Positions 1 through 5,225 of a DNA stretch of 6,683 nucleotides are shown in pieces (within the stretch, counting starts at the first letter, position 1; each line of letters opens with the position of its first letter). Below the pieces are notes generated by a model. That model made no database searches. It saw nothing but the letters and a program-made list of their open reading frames with translations, and was not told the origin of the DNA. This DNA is from Bacteroidales bacterium (GTDB lineage Bacteria; Bacteroidota; Bacteroidia; Bacteroidales; UBA3663): positions 1-6,683 of the forward strand of contig JAEDEY010000098.1 in NCBI GenBank assembly GCA_016293065.1, in the 5' to 3' direction. Both the position numbers and the translations under genes were made by a program.

Positions 1-695
1 ACTACAGTCTCGCAGCTCTTGCGGCGGTCGTTATAGGCAGAAGAAGCCAATTCGTGCTTCACCTTCGAGTTGAGGAGAACAAGCTTATAGCCCTGTGGGT
101 CGAATGGGAAATACTCATATTCGAGCGAACGGCAGTCGAGACGAATAAGGCATTTCTCCTTACCAAAGACACTGGCAAACTGATCCATGATACCGCAGTT
201 CACGCCAATGTACTTATGCTCTGTAGCCTGTCCGATCTTTGCAAGGTCGAATTTGCTTATCTTATTCTCGCCGAACATATCGTTGAGGGCAAAGGCAAAG
301 GCACTCTCAAGAGCTGCCGATGAAGACATACCTGCACCAAGAGGTACATCTCCGGCAAACGCCGTGTCAAAGCCCTTGACTTTGATGCCACGAAGAATCA
401 TCTCACGGCATACACCATATATGTAACGAGCCCACGATGCACGTGGAGCATCGTAAAGTCCGAGTCCAAACTCTACATAGTCCTTGAGGTCGATAGAATA
501 TGCGCGAACCTTATCCTTGCCGTTAGGATTGATTTCCAGAACCATACCCTGCTGAACGGCTCCTGGGAACACGAAGCTTCCATTATAGTCGGTGTGTTCA
601 CCTATAAGGTTGATACGACCAGGGCTTGCATAAACTGAACCAGTTGTGCCAAAGAAATGCTTCTTGAAGCGAGAGCGAACGTATTCGATGTCCAT
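1..695 (-). CDS. galK: Galactokinase, 3' end beyond the window
   Basis: Cytoplasmic GHMP-family kinase that phosphorylates alpha-D-galactose with ATP to galactose 1-phosphate, the first committed step of the Leloir pathway. The gene reads leftward and runs off the left edge, so only the first 231 residues are visible; family members are about 380-390 residues. My translation shows the galactokinase signature GRINLIGEHTDYN at residues 26-38 (Arg27, Glu33, His34 and Asp36 are the usual catalytic and sugar-contacting positions), the ATP-binding glycine/serine loop PLGAGMSSSAALE at 118-130, and GVNCGIMDQFAS at 164-175 with the expected catalytic base Asp171. The start ATG at 693-695 gives the family N-terminus (MDIEYVRSRF) and no Shine-Dalgarno is present. 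It lies downstream of galM and a 40-residue ORF, separated from the latter by a probable terminator, so it may need its own promoter or read-through. No perfect TAnnTTTG box is seen in its 122-nt leader. The identity is very secure. Confidence 0.97.
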   Translation of the reverse strand, partial: MDIEYVRSRFKKHFFGTTGSVYASPGRINLIGEHTDYNGSFVFPGAVQQGMVLEINPNGKDKVRAYSIDLKDYVEFGLGLYDAPRASWARYIYGVCREMILRGIKVKGFDTAFAGDVPLGAGMSSSAALESAFAFALNDMFGENKISKFDLAKIGQATEHKYIGVNCGIMDQFASVFGKEKCLIRLDCRSLEYEYFPFDPQGYKLVLLNSKVKHELASSAYNDRRKSCETV

Positions 696-716
696 AGTAT
701 AAAATAATTAATTTGT

Positions 717-762
717 AAATAGGTACTGCTGTTTATTTGGTTGATAACCGGAAAAATAGGTA
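717..762. promoter_or_regulatory. Direct repeats and small palindrome in the galK leader
   Basis: AAATAGGTA occurs twice, at 717-725 and 754-762. Between the copies lies the interrupted palindrome GGTTGATAACC (739-749, 4-bp arms around GAT). The cluster sits 20-70 nt before the galK start. On the coding strand each repeat reads TACCTATTT, which only loosely resembles a Bacteroidota -7 box. It could be an operator or a weak promoter; the role is inferred from position only. Confidence 0.35.
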
Positions 763-771
763 TTTTATTTT

Positions 772-808
772 AAGGAAAGAAGAAAGGGGTACACATGATG
801 CACCCCTT
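772..808 (-). terminator. Probable intrinsic terminator after the 40-residue ORF
   Basis: On the minus strand AAGGGGT pairs perfectly with ACCCCTT (plus positions 802-808 and 784-790). Three further inner pairs, one of them G-U, extend the stem to 10 bp with a 5-nt loop. It is followed by a pyrimidine-rich, U-containing run (TCTTCTTTCC). It begins 9 nt past the stop codon of the small ORF and lies before galK. The U tract is interrupted, so termination may be partial, which would allow some read-through into galK. Confidence 0.55.
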
Positions 809-817
809 AAAGGTTTC

Positions 818-940
818 TTAGTCCTTCTTTGCAAGATAAGCAGAAACTGCCTCCGCATTAGCCTTCTGAAGCTTTGAGAGCTTGTTGAAAGGTGTGTGGA
901 AACCGAAAATCTTCTTGCGCTTCTTTTCTGACTTTGCCAT
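818..940 (-). CDS. Unrecognised 40-residue lysine-rich peptide
   Basis: A complete short reading frame, ATG at 938-940 and TAA at 818-820, encodes 40 residues. The first ten (MAKSEKKRKK) are almost entirely charged. A short mixed section with FGFHTPFNKL follows, then an alanine/lysine-rich stretch that could form an amphipathic helix, ending AKKD. There is no signal peptide, membrane segment or cysteine. Support for its being real: the codons resemble those of the neighbours, it lies in the same orientation 48 nt after the galM stop, its start is preceded by an A/T-rich leader like those of the other genes, and a hairpin terminator follows 9 nt after its stop. I do not recognise the family. 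The strong positive charge is compatible with nucleic-acid or ribosome binding, but this is inference. It may be co-transcribed with galM, because I see no promoter between them. Confidence 0.65.
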   Translation of the reverse strand: MAKSEKKRKKIFGFHTPFNKLSKLQKANAEAVSAYLAKKD

Positions 941-988
941 AATAGTAAATAATTGATTTGTTATTTGTTTTATTTATCTTTCTTTGTC

Positions 989-2059
989 TTACTTCACGCT
1001 GAAAGCGTAGATTGTAGTCTGAGAATAAGTCTCACCCGGAGCAAGCACACACTGCTCAAAGTTTGGCTGGTTGATGCAGTCTGGGTGATGCTGAGCCTCG
1101 AAGCAGATACCTGAGCGACGTGGGAAAACGCAGCCGTTAACACCGACAGTGCCATCGAGGAAGTTGCCCGAATAAACCTGCAAGCCTGGCTCGGTAGTGT
1201 AGGTGCTCAATACGCGGCCTGTCTCAGGGTCTTCGCATACAGCTGCCAAAGTGAGTTCTCCTGGATGCTTCTGGTTGATGCAGAAACTATGGTCGATACC
1301 TGATCCGTTCTTAATCTGAACGTCGTCGGCATTGATGCGCTCGGCAATCACTGTTGGCTTGCGGAAATCGAATGGAGTGCCCTCTACTGGAGCCTTCTCG
1401 CCGAATGGGATAGCAATTTCGTCAACAGGGATATACTTGTCACAGTTGAGTGTGAGCACGTTGTTGACGATTGGCTGAGTCTCTGCCTTGATGCCACCCA
1501 GATTGAAGAACGAGTGGTTGGTGAGGTTACAGAGAGTCTTCTTGTCGGTTGTAGCCTTATAGTCGATGCGCACCTCATTCTTGTCGGTGAGAGTATAGGT
1601 CATCTCCACGCTGAGTGTACCAGGGAAGCCTTCTTCACCATCGGCCGAAACATACTTCAGCACGAGAGTCTGCTTGTTGGTCTGTTCTGCATCCCAAACG
1701 TGATGAGAGAATCCTCTGAGTCCGCCGTGCAGACAGTTGGTGGCATTATTCTGAGGCAAAGTGTATTCTACACCATCGATAGAGAACTTGCCATTGGCAA
1801 TGCGGTTGCCATATCGGCCGATAGCAGCACCGAGGTAAGGATTCACCTCATTTACCATGTCCTGAATGTTGTTCAAGCCGAGAACGACATTGTCCAGTTT
1901 GCCATTGCGGTCTGGCATCATCATCGAGACGATGATACCGCCATAATTGCATACACATATTTCTGCGCCATTGGCGTTTGTCAATACATAGAGTGCTGTT
2001 GACTTGCCGTCAACCTTTGCCTCATAATTCTTAGGATCAAGTCCCGATAGTGTATTCAT
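989..2059 (-). CDS. galM: Aldose 1-epimerase (galactose mutarotase)
   Basis: Interconverts the alpha and beta anomers of aldohexoses, supplying alpha-D-galactose to galactokinase; a 356-residue beta-sandwich enzyme of the usual family length. Visible family landmarks are GRYGNRIANG at 81-90 (substrate-binding Arg86), NCLHGG at 108-113 (His111), TNHSFFNLGG at 180-189 (His182, the expected general acid), GIDHSF at 254-259 (Asp256) and FEAQHHPD at 320-327 (Glu321, the expected general base). The order matches the His/His/Asp/Glu active site of characterised bacterial mutarotases. There is no signal peptide, so it should be cytoplasmic, although some homologues are exported. It is the promoter-proximal gene of the leftward gal cluster, with a TAnnTTTG promoter and a leader of about 85 nt. 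The start ATG at 2057-2059 follows an A-rich stretch and no Shine-Dalgarno. Identification is secure from motifs and from the neighbouring galK. Confidence 0.97.
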   Translation of the reverse strand: MNTLSGLDPKNYEAKVDGKSTALYVLTNANGAEICVCNYGGIIVSMMMPDRNGKLDNVVLGLNNIQDMVNEVNPYLGAAIGRYGNRIANGKFSIDGVEYTLPQNNATNCLHGGLRGFSHHVWDAEQTNKQTLVLKYVSADGEEGFPGTLSVEMTYTLTDKNEVRIDYKATTDKKTLCNLTNHSFFNLGGIKAETQPIVNNVLTLNCDKYIPVDEIAIPFGEKAPVEGTPFDFRKPTVIAERINADDVQIKNGSGIDHSFCINQKHPGELTLAAVCEDPETGRVLSTYTTEPGLQVYSGNFLDGTVGVNGCVFPRRSGICFEAQHHPDCINQPNFEQCVLAPGETYSQTTIYAFSVK

Positions 2060-2078
2060 AATATTGCCTGTTTTTTTT

Positions 2079-2148
2079 GCATGGCCCTAAAGCCACGCAG
2101 TTTAGAATAATGATAATATTTCTTATTTTGCAGACATAACTGCGCGGC
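2079..2148 (-). promoter_or_regulatory. galM leader with two mutually exclusive hairpins
   Basis: On the minus strand GCCGCGCAGTT (2148-2138) can pair with AACTGCGTGGC (2102-2092) as 11 bp with one G-U pair, around a 35-nt AT-rich loop. The downstream half of the second arm, GCGTGGC (2098-2092), can instead pair with GCCATGC (2085-2079), 7 bp with one G-U pair and a 6-nt loop, about 20 nt before the galM start. The two structures share bases and cannot coexist. If transcription starts near 2144, the first stem keeps only its 7 perfect pairs. The first inverted repeat could equally be a DNA operator overlapping the promoter. Confidence 0.4.
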
Positions 2149-2179
2149 AAAGATACTATTATTTCACCAATCTCACAAG
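2148..2179 (-). promoter_or_regulatory. galM promoter, Bacteroidota type
   Basis: The -7 element TATCTTTG (2155-2148 on the minus strand) matches TAnnTTTG perfectly. A -33 element CTTG (2179-2176) sits upstream with a 20-nt spacer, the usual spacing for the Bacteroidota housekeeping sigma factor. Transcription is expected to start near 2144, giving a leader of about 85 nt before galM. Confidence 0.75.
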
Positions 2180-2299
2180 AAACTATAATTTTTTTTTACT
2201 ATACTCAAAACAATCGTTGTGTTTTTGCCACACGCAGTTTCTTTTTTTACTATGTTGTACCAACAAACGAGCAAAAAAGTGTTTATCTTTTTCAATTCG

Positions 2300-2331
2300 T
2301 TTGGTCAGTGTTTTTTTTTGCCGTAACTTTG
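2300..2331 (+). promoter_or_regulatory. fabD promoter, Bacteroidota type
   Basis: A perfect -33 TTTG (2300-2303) and a perfect -7 TAACTTTG (2324-2331) are separated by exactly 20 nt. Transcription should begin near 2335, giving a leader of about 48 nt. The leader ends in an A/T-only stretch before the ATG with no Shine-Dalgarno, as is common in this phylum. Confidence 0.85.
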
Positions 2332-2382
2332 TTTTCACTATTCATGAGAACAGTATAACATTATATATTATATATTAGAAAT

Positions 2383-3258
2383 ATGGCAAAAGCTTATGTT
2401 TTTCCGGGCCAAGGTGCCCAGTATGTAGGCATGGGCAAGGATCTCTACGAGAGCAACGAGCAGGCTAAGGCTTTGTTCGAAAAAGCCAATGAGATTCTTG
2501 GATTCCGTATCACCGACCTTATGTTCAATGGTACCGAAGACGACCTCAAGCAAACCAAGGTTACACAGCCTGCAGTTTTCCTCTGTTCTGTCATTCCAGC
2601 TATCTGTGCCAATGTCGAGCCAGACATGGTTGCTGGTCACTCGCTCGGCGAGTTCTCTGCTCTCGTAGTCAGTGGCGCTATCAGCTTTGAGTCGGGTGTC
2701 AGCCTCGTCAGCAAGCGTGCTTTGGCAATGCAGAAGGCTTGCGAACTCAACCCTTCGACAATGTCTGCCATCATCGCCCTTCCAGACGAGAAGGTAGAAG
2801 AGATCTGTGCATCTGTCGATGGCGTAGTAGTTGCTGCCAACTATAATTGTCCAGGTCAGATCATCATCTCTGGTACCAACGAGGCTATCGCCAAGGCCAA
2901 TGAGCTCATGTTGGCTGCTGGTGCCAAGCGAGCCCTTCCGCTCAAGGTAGGTGGTGCTTTCCATTCTCCACTCATGGAGCCTGCACGTGCAGAACTCGCT
3001 GAAGCTATCGAGGCTACAGAGGTAAGTGCTCCAAAGTGCCCTATCTATCAGAATGTTGATGCTCAGGCTCACACCGATGCAGCCGAAATCAAGGCTAATC
3101 TTGTAGCTCAGCTCACCAGCCCAGTACGTTGGACCAAGAGCGTGCAGAACATGATTGCCGATGGCGCTGACACATTTATCGAGTGTGGACCAGGCGCAGT
3201 GCTTCAGGGTCTCGTCAAGAAGATCGACAAGACTGTCGTTGCTCAGCCTCTCGCATAA
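2383..3258 (+). CDS. fabD: Malonyl-CoA:acyl carrier protein transacylase
   Basis: Cytoplasmic enzyme of type II fatty-acid synthesis that moves the malonyl group from CoA to acyl carrier protein, supplying extender units for elongation. The 291-residue product is close to the normal 290-310. Landmarks in order are FPGQGAQ at 7-13 (oxyanion-hole Gln10), GHSLGE at 85-90 with nucleophile Ser87, KR at 111-112 (Arg112, binding the malonyl carboxylate), GAFHSPLM at 191-198 with catalytic His194, QLTSPVRW at 243-250 (Gln243), and ECGPGAVLQGL at 267-277. All expected active-site residues are present. The start ATG at 2383 leads directly into the canonical N-terminal strand. The gene stands alone, with its own perfect promoter upstream and a strong terminator about 35 nt downstream, and is not embedded in a fab cluster here. 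The only real alternative would be a malonyltransferase serving a polyketide system, for which there is no context. Confidence 0.97.
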   Translation: MAKAYVFPGQGAQYVGMGKDLYESNEQAKALFEKANEILGFRITDLMFNGTEDDLKQTKVTQPAVFLCSVIPAICANVEPDMVAGHSLGEFSALVVSGAISFESGVSLVSKRALAMQKACELNPSTMSAIIALPDEKVEEICASVDGVVVAANYNCPGQIIISGTNEAIAKANELMLAAGAKRALPLKVGGAFHSPLMEPARAELAEAIEATEVSAPKCPIYQNVDAQAHTDAAEIKANLVAQLTSPVRWTKSVQNMIADGADTFIECGPGAVLQGLVKKIDKTVVAQPLA

Positions 3259-3290
3259 TAGTTTTTCTCGAACTATAGCGGTTGTAATAT

Positions 3291-3326
3291 AGGATGTCCG
3301 GCTTAGATAGCTGGACATCTTTTTTT
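3291..3326 (+). terminator. Intrinsic terminator after fabD
   Basis: GATGTCCGGC (3293-3302) pairs with GCTGGACATC (3310-3319), 10 bp with one G-U pair around a 7-nt loop, followed by seven T (3320-3326). It begins about 35 nt after the fabD stop and separates fabD from the outer-membrane protein gene. Confidence 0.9.
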
Positions 3327-3361
3327 CTTATATACCATAATCGCTGCGCACTATTGACATG

Positions 3362-3420
3362 TTTGTGCAACAATTTGCACAAATGATGCACGAAAAGTAG
3401 TGAATTGTGCAAATATTTGC
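3362..3420. promoter_or_regulatory. Palindrome cluster (TTGTGCAA type) upstream of the porin promoter
   Basis: TTTGTGCAA (3362-3370) and TTGCACAAA (3375-3383) form a perfect 9-bp inverted repeat with a 4-nt spacer. A related half-site ATGCACGAA follows at 3387-3395, another exact TTGTGCAA at 3405-3412, and the 12-bp perfect palindrome GCAAATATTTGC at 3409-3420. The cluster ends about 32 bp before the -7 box of the downstream gene, a position suited to a dimeric activator or repressor. No T run follows, so it is not a terminator. The regulator is unknown. Confidence 0.6.
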
Positions 3421-3452
3421 TCTATTTCTTAATTTTTGTTTAAATTGTTTAT

Positions 3453-3460
3453 TAACTTTG
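3453..3460 (+). promoter_or_regulatory. -7 promoter element of the FadL-like porin gene
   Basis: TAACTTTG is a perfect TAnnTTTG element. No TTTG lies at the usual 19-21 nt spacing; the nearest candidate (3435-3438) is only 14 nt away. A weak -33 contact would fit a promoter that depends on an activator bound at the palindromes just upstream. Predicted start is near 3464, giving a leader of about 78 nt. Confidence 0.7.
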
Positions 3461-3541
3461 CACCACGAAAACATCATGCAATGTAATAAACTGGTTGAAA
3501 ATCGATCAAATTCAGGTTGTCAAAACTAATAATAATATAAA

Positions 3542-5056
3542 ATGAGAAAGCAACTAACTACAATTGCAATCGCATTTGCAACAGCTGTTCCTTCTGTCTT
3601 TGCAGGAGGTCTTGTAACCAACACCAATCAGAATGCCGCATACCTGCGCTTGATGTGTCAGGACGGTATCATCGATCTCTCTGGTCTCTATGCCAATCCT
3701 GCAGGTACGGCATTCCTCAAGCCAGGTCATCATTTCAGTCTGAATCTTCAGAACGCCAAGCAGAGCCGCAACATCGAGACTACATTCCCTCTCTTTGCGC
3801 TCAATGGCAAGAATCCAAGCACTACTCATAGATTCGAGGGCGATGCCTATGCTCCTGTCATCCCTTCGTTCCACTACAGCTACAACACCGAAGGCAAGTG
3901 GAGCTTCAACTTGAACTTCGCTCTTGGCGGTGGCGGCGGAAAGTGTGAGTTTGACAATGGTCTCGGTTCGTTCGAGGCTCTCTATGCCGGCACCCTCTAT
4001 CAGCAGGTCCCAGCCGGTGTCAATGCTCAGCTCTCGCAGGTTCTCCCTGGTCAGGTTGCCGCTGGTCTTGTGCAGGCAGGTGTTCCTGAGCCATACGCTT
4101 CGCAGCTCGCAGGCACAGTCAGCTACGACAGCAAGATGACTGGCTACGACCTCAATGCCTACATGAAGGGCAAGCAGTATTACTTCGGTCTCAGCCTTGG
4201 TGCTACCTACAAGCTCCGCGACAATCTCGCAGTCTTCGCTGGCGCACGTGTGGTATATGCAATGTGCAACTACAACGGATTCGTCGATGATATCAAGGCT
4301 ACATACAAATATGAGTATGAGGTGCCAGCCAATGCTGCTCTCGGTTTCCCTGGAACAAAGGGCGAAGGTGCCGGTGAACTCGATCTCAACTCTATCAGTC
4401 TCGACCTCAATACCGACCAGAAGGGCTTTGGCGTGACTCCAATGGTAGGTATCGACTGGAAGATCAATGAGCACTGGAACGTAGCGTTCAAGTATGAGTT
4501 CAAGACCCGCATGCGTCTCAAGAACAAGTCACAGATGAACGAGTTTGCTGCATCGATGGCAGAGACTAACTCTGTACTCGGACAGTTTGCCGATGGCAAG
4601 AAGGTAGCAGCCGACATCCCATCTATCCATTCGTTCGGCGTGCAGTATAGCCCAATCCAGCCACTCCGCTTCAATGCAGGTTTCCGTTTCTATGGCGACA
4701 AGAAGGCAACACAGTATGGCAACAAGCAGGACCTGATCGACCACAACACCTGGGAGGCTTCGGCAGGTGCTGAATACGACATCAACAAGTATCTCACAGT
4801 ATCTTGCGGCTACCTGCGCACACAGTATGGTCTCAGCGATGCCCACATGAACGACCTCAGCTTCAGCCTGTCGTCAAACAACATCGGTCTTGGCTTCCGC
4901 GTCAATGTCTCTGAGCGTTGCGCACTCGACTGCGGCTACATGCAGACCTTCTATGAGGATCGCACAGTGGTTACTCCTTCGGCAGCAGGCAACAAGACCG
5001 ACAACTACGAGCGCAAGAACCGCGTGATTGGTATCGGCGTGACTCTCTCACTCTAA
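3542..5056 (+). CDS. FadL/OmpP1-like outer-membrane transport protein
   Basis: Predicted outer-membrane beta-barrel of the FadL/OmpP1/TodX superfamily, which lets hydrophobic compounds such as long-chain fatty acids cross the outer membrane. The 504-residue product begins with a signal peptide, a short basic start and hydrophobic core, with likely cleavage after SVFA (Ala21). The mature N-terminus, with NTNQNAAYLR (26-35) and the NPAG motif at 52-55, resembles the FadL hatch region and its conserved NPA. The rest alternates aromatic and polar residues in many beta strands, for example WSFNLNFALGG (120-130) and YYFGLSLGATYKL (213-225), ending in a barrel-like strand, GIGVTLSL, although the last residue is Leu rather than Phe. 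A Gln/Val/Ala-rich, helix-prone insert spans about 150-195, and residues 129-133 are five glycines. It has its own promoter and a strong terminator. Substrate is unproven; family assignment rests on the N-terminal motif and barrel pattern. Confidence 0.82.
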   Translation: MRKQLTTIAIAFATAVPSVFAGGLVTNTNQNAAYLRLMCQDGIIDLSGLYANPAGTAFLKPGHHFSLNLQNAKQSRNIETTFPLFALNGKNPSTTHRFEGDAYAPVIPSFHYSYNTEGKWSFNLNFALGGGGGKCEFDNGLGSFEALYAGTLYQQVPAGVNAQLSQVLPGQVAAGLVQAGVPEPYASQLAGTVSYDSKMTGYDLNAYMKGKQYYFGLSLGATYKLRDNLAVFAGARVVYAMCNYNGFVDDIKATYKYEYEVPANAALGFPGTKGEGAGELDLNSISLDLNTDQKGFGVTPMVGIDWKINEHWNVAFKYEFKTRMRLKNKSQMNEFAASMAETNSVLGQFADGKKVAADIPSIHSFGVQYSPIQPLRFNAGFRFYGDKKATQYGNKQDLIDHNTWEASAGAEYDINKYLTVSCGYLRTQYGLSDAHMNDLSFSLSSNNIGLGFRVNVSERCALDCGYMQTFYEDRTVVTPSAAGNKTDNYERKNRVIGIGVTLSL

Positions 5057-5099
5057 TTGTATAGAGCATATTTGCAAAAAAATCAGGTATTATACTTAT

Positions 5100-5148
5100 C
5101 GCTGTGTCAGCTCCGATTGTCAGGAACTGACACAGCGTCCTTTTTTTT
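5100..5148 (+). terminator. Strong intrinsic terminator after the porin gene
   Basis: CGCTGTGTCAG (5100-5110) pairs perfectly over 11 bp with CTGACACAGCG (5127-5137). The loop can form a further TCC/GGA pairing, and eight T follow at 5141-5148. It starts 43 nt after the porin stop and isolates it from the esterase gene. Confidence 0.93.
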
Positions 5149-5166
5149 GAGAAAAATCTGCCAAAA

Positions 5167-5198
5167 CTTGCACGTTTATTAATAAACACTTATCTTTG
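5167..5198 (+). promoter_or_regulatory. Esterase gene promoter, Bacteroidota type
   Basis: The -7 element TATCTTTG (5191-5198) matches TAnnTTTG perfectly, and CTTG (5167-5170) sits upstream with a 20-nt spacer. Both boxes are identical in sequence and spacing to those of galM. Transcription should begin near 5202, which rules out the in-frame TTG at 5196 as a start codon and leaves a leader of about 24 nt. Confidence 0.8.
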
Positions 5199-5225
5199 CG
5201 CAAGAATAATAATAGTTTTTTTTCT

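Larger units (their letters stand above)
2060..2382. other. Divergent galM-fabD intergenic region with repeats
   Basis: This 323-nt AT-rich region contains no plausible gene. It holds both divergent promoters, whose -33 elements are about 120 bp apart, and several repeats. CACGCAGTTT occurs at 2094-2103 and 2231-2240, and its core appears inverted at 2138-2144. TTTTTTTACTAT occurs at 2191-2202 and 2242-2253. AAGAAACT (2177-2184) is inverted at 2236-2243. TGTTG-TAC-CAACA lies at 2253-2265. In the fabD leader a 7-bp unit TTATATA is tandemly duplicated at 2361-2374. Protein binding is inferred only. Confidence 0.6.

Noticed and set aside
54..426. Two plus-strand open frames of 89 and 79 codons at the left edge
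   Set aside because: They lie opposite galK, whose minus-strand translation is continuous from 695 to the window edge with all kinase motifs.
1514..2002. 162-codon plus-strand open frame opposite galM
   Set aside because: galM on the minus strand is complete with all catalytic residues; the opposite frame shows no domain.
2079..2098. Hairpin in the galM leader as an intrinsic terminator
   Set aside because: On the transcribed strand the stem is followed by a run of A, not U.
2368..3318. 316-codon minus-strand open frame opposite fabD
   Set aside because: fabD on the plus strand has all family active-site residues, a perfect promoter and a terminator. The antisense translation has no recognisable domain, runs through the terminator hairpin and is explained by codon bias.
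3362..3383. Palindrome upstream of the porin as a second fabD terminator
   Set aside because: No T run follows on either strand, and a strong terminator already lies at 3291-3326. Repeated half-sites favour protein binding.
3554..4474. 306-codon minus-strand open frame opposite the porin gene
   Set aside because: It is a shadow of the strongly supported barrel gene; its product is rich in Cys, His and acidic residues without any motif.
5196..5225. Extended esterase N-terminus from a TTG at 5196
   Set aside because: The TTG is part of the -7 box (5191-5198) and upstream of the predicted transcript start. The ATG at 5226 gives a proper lipoprotein signal.
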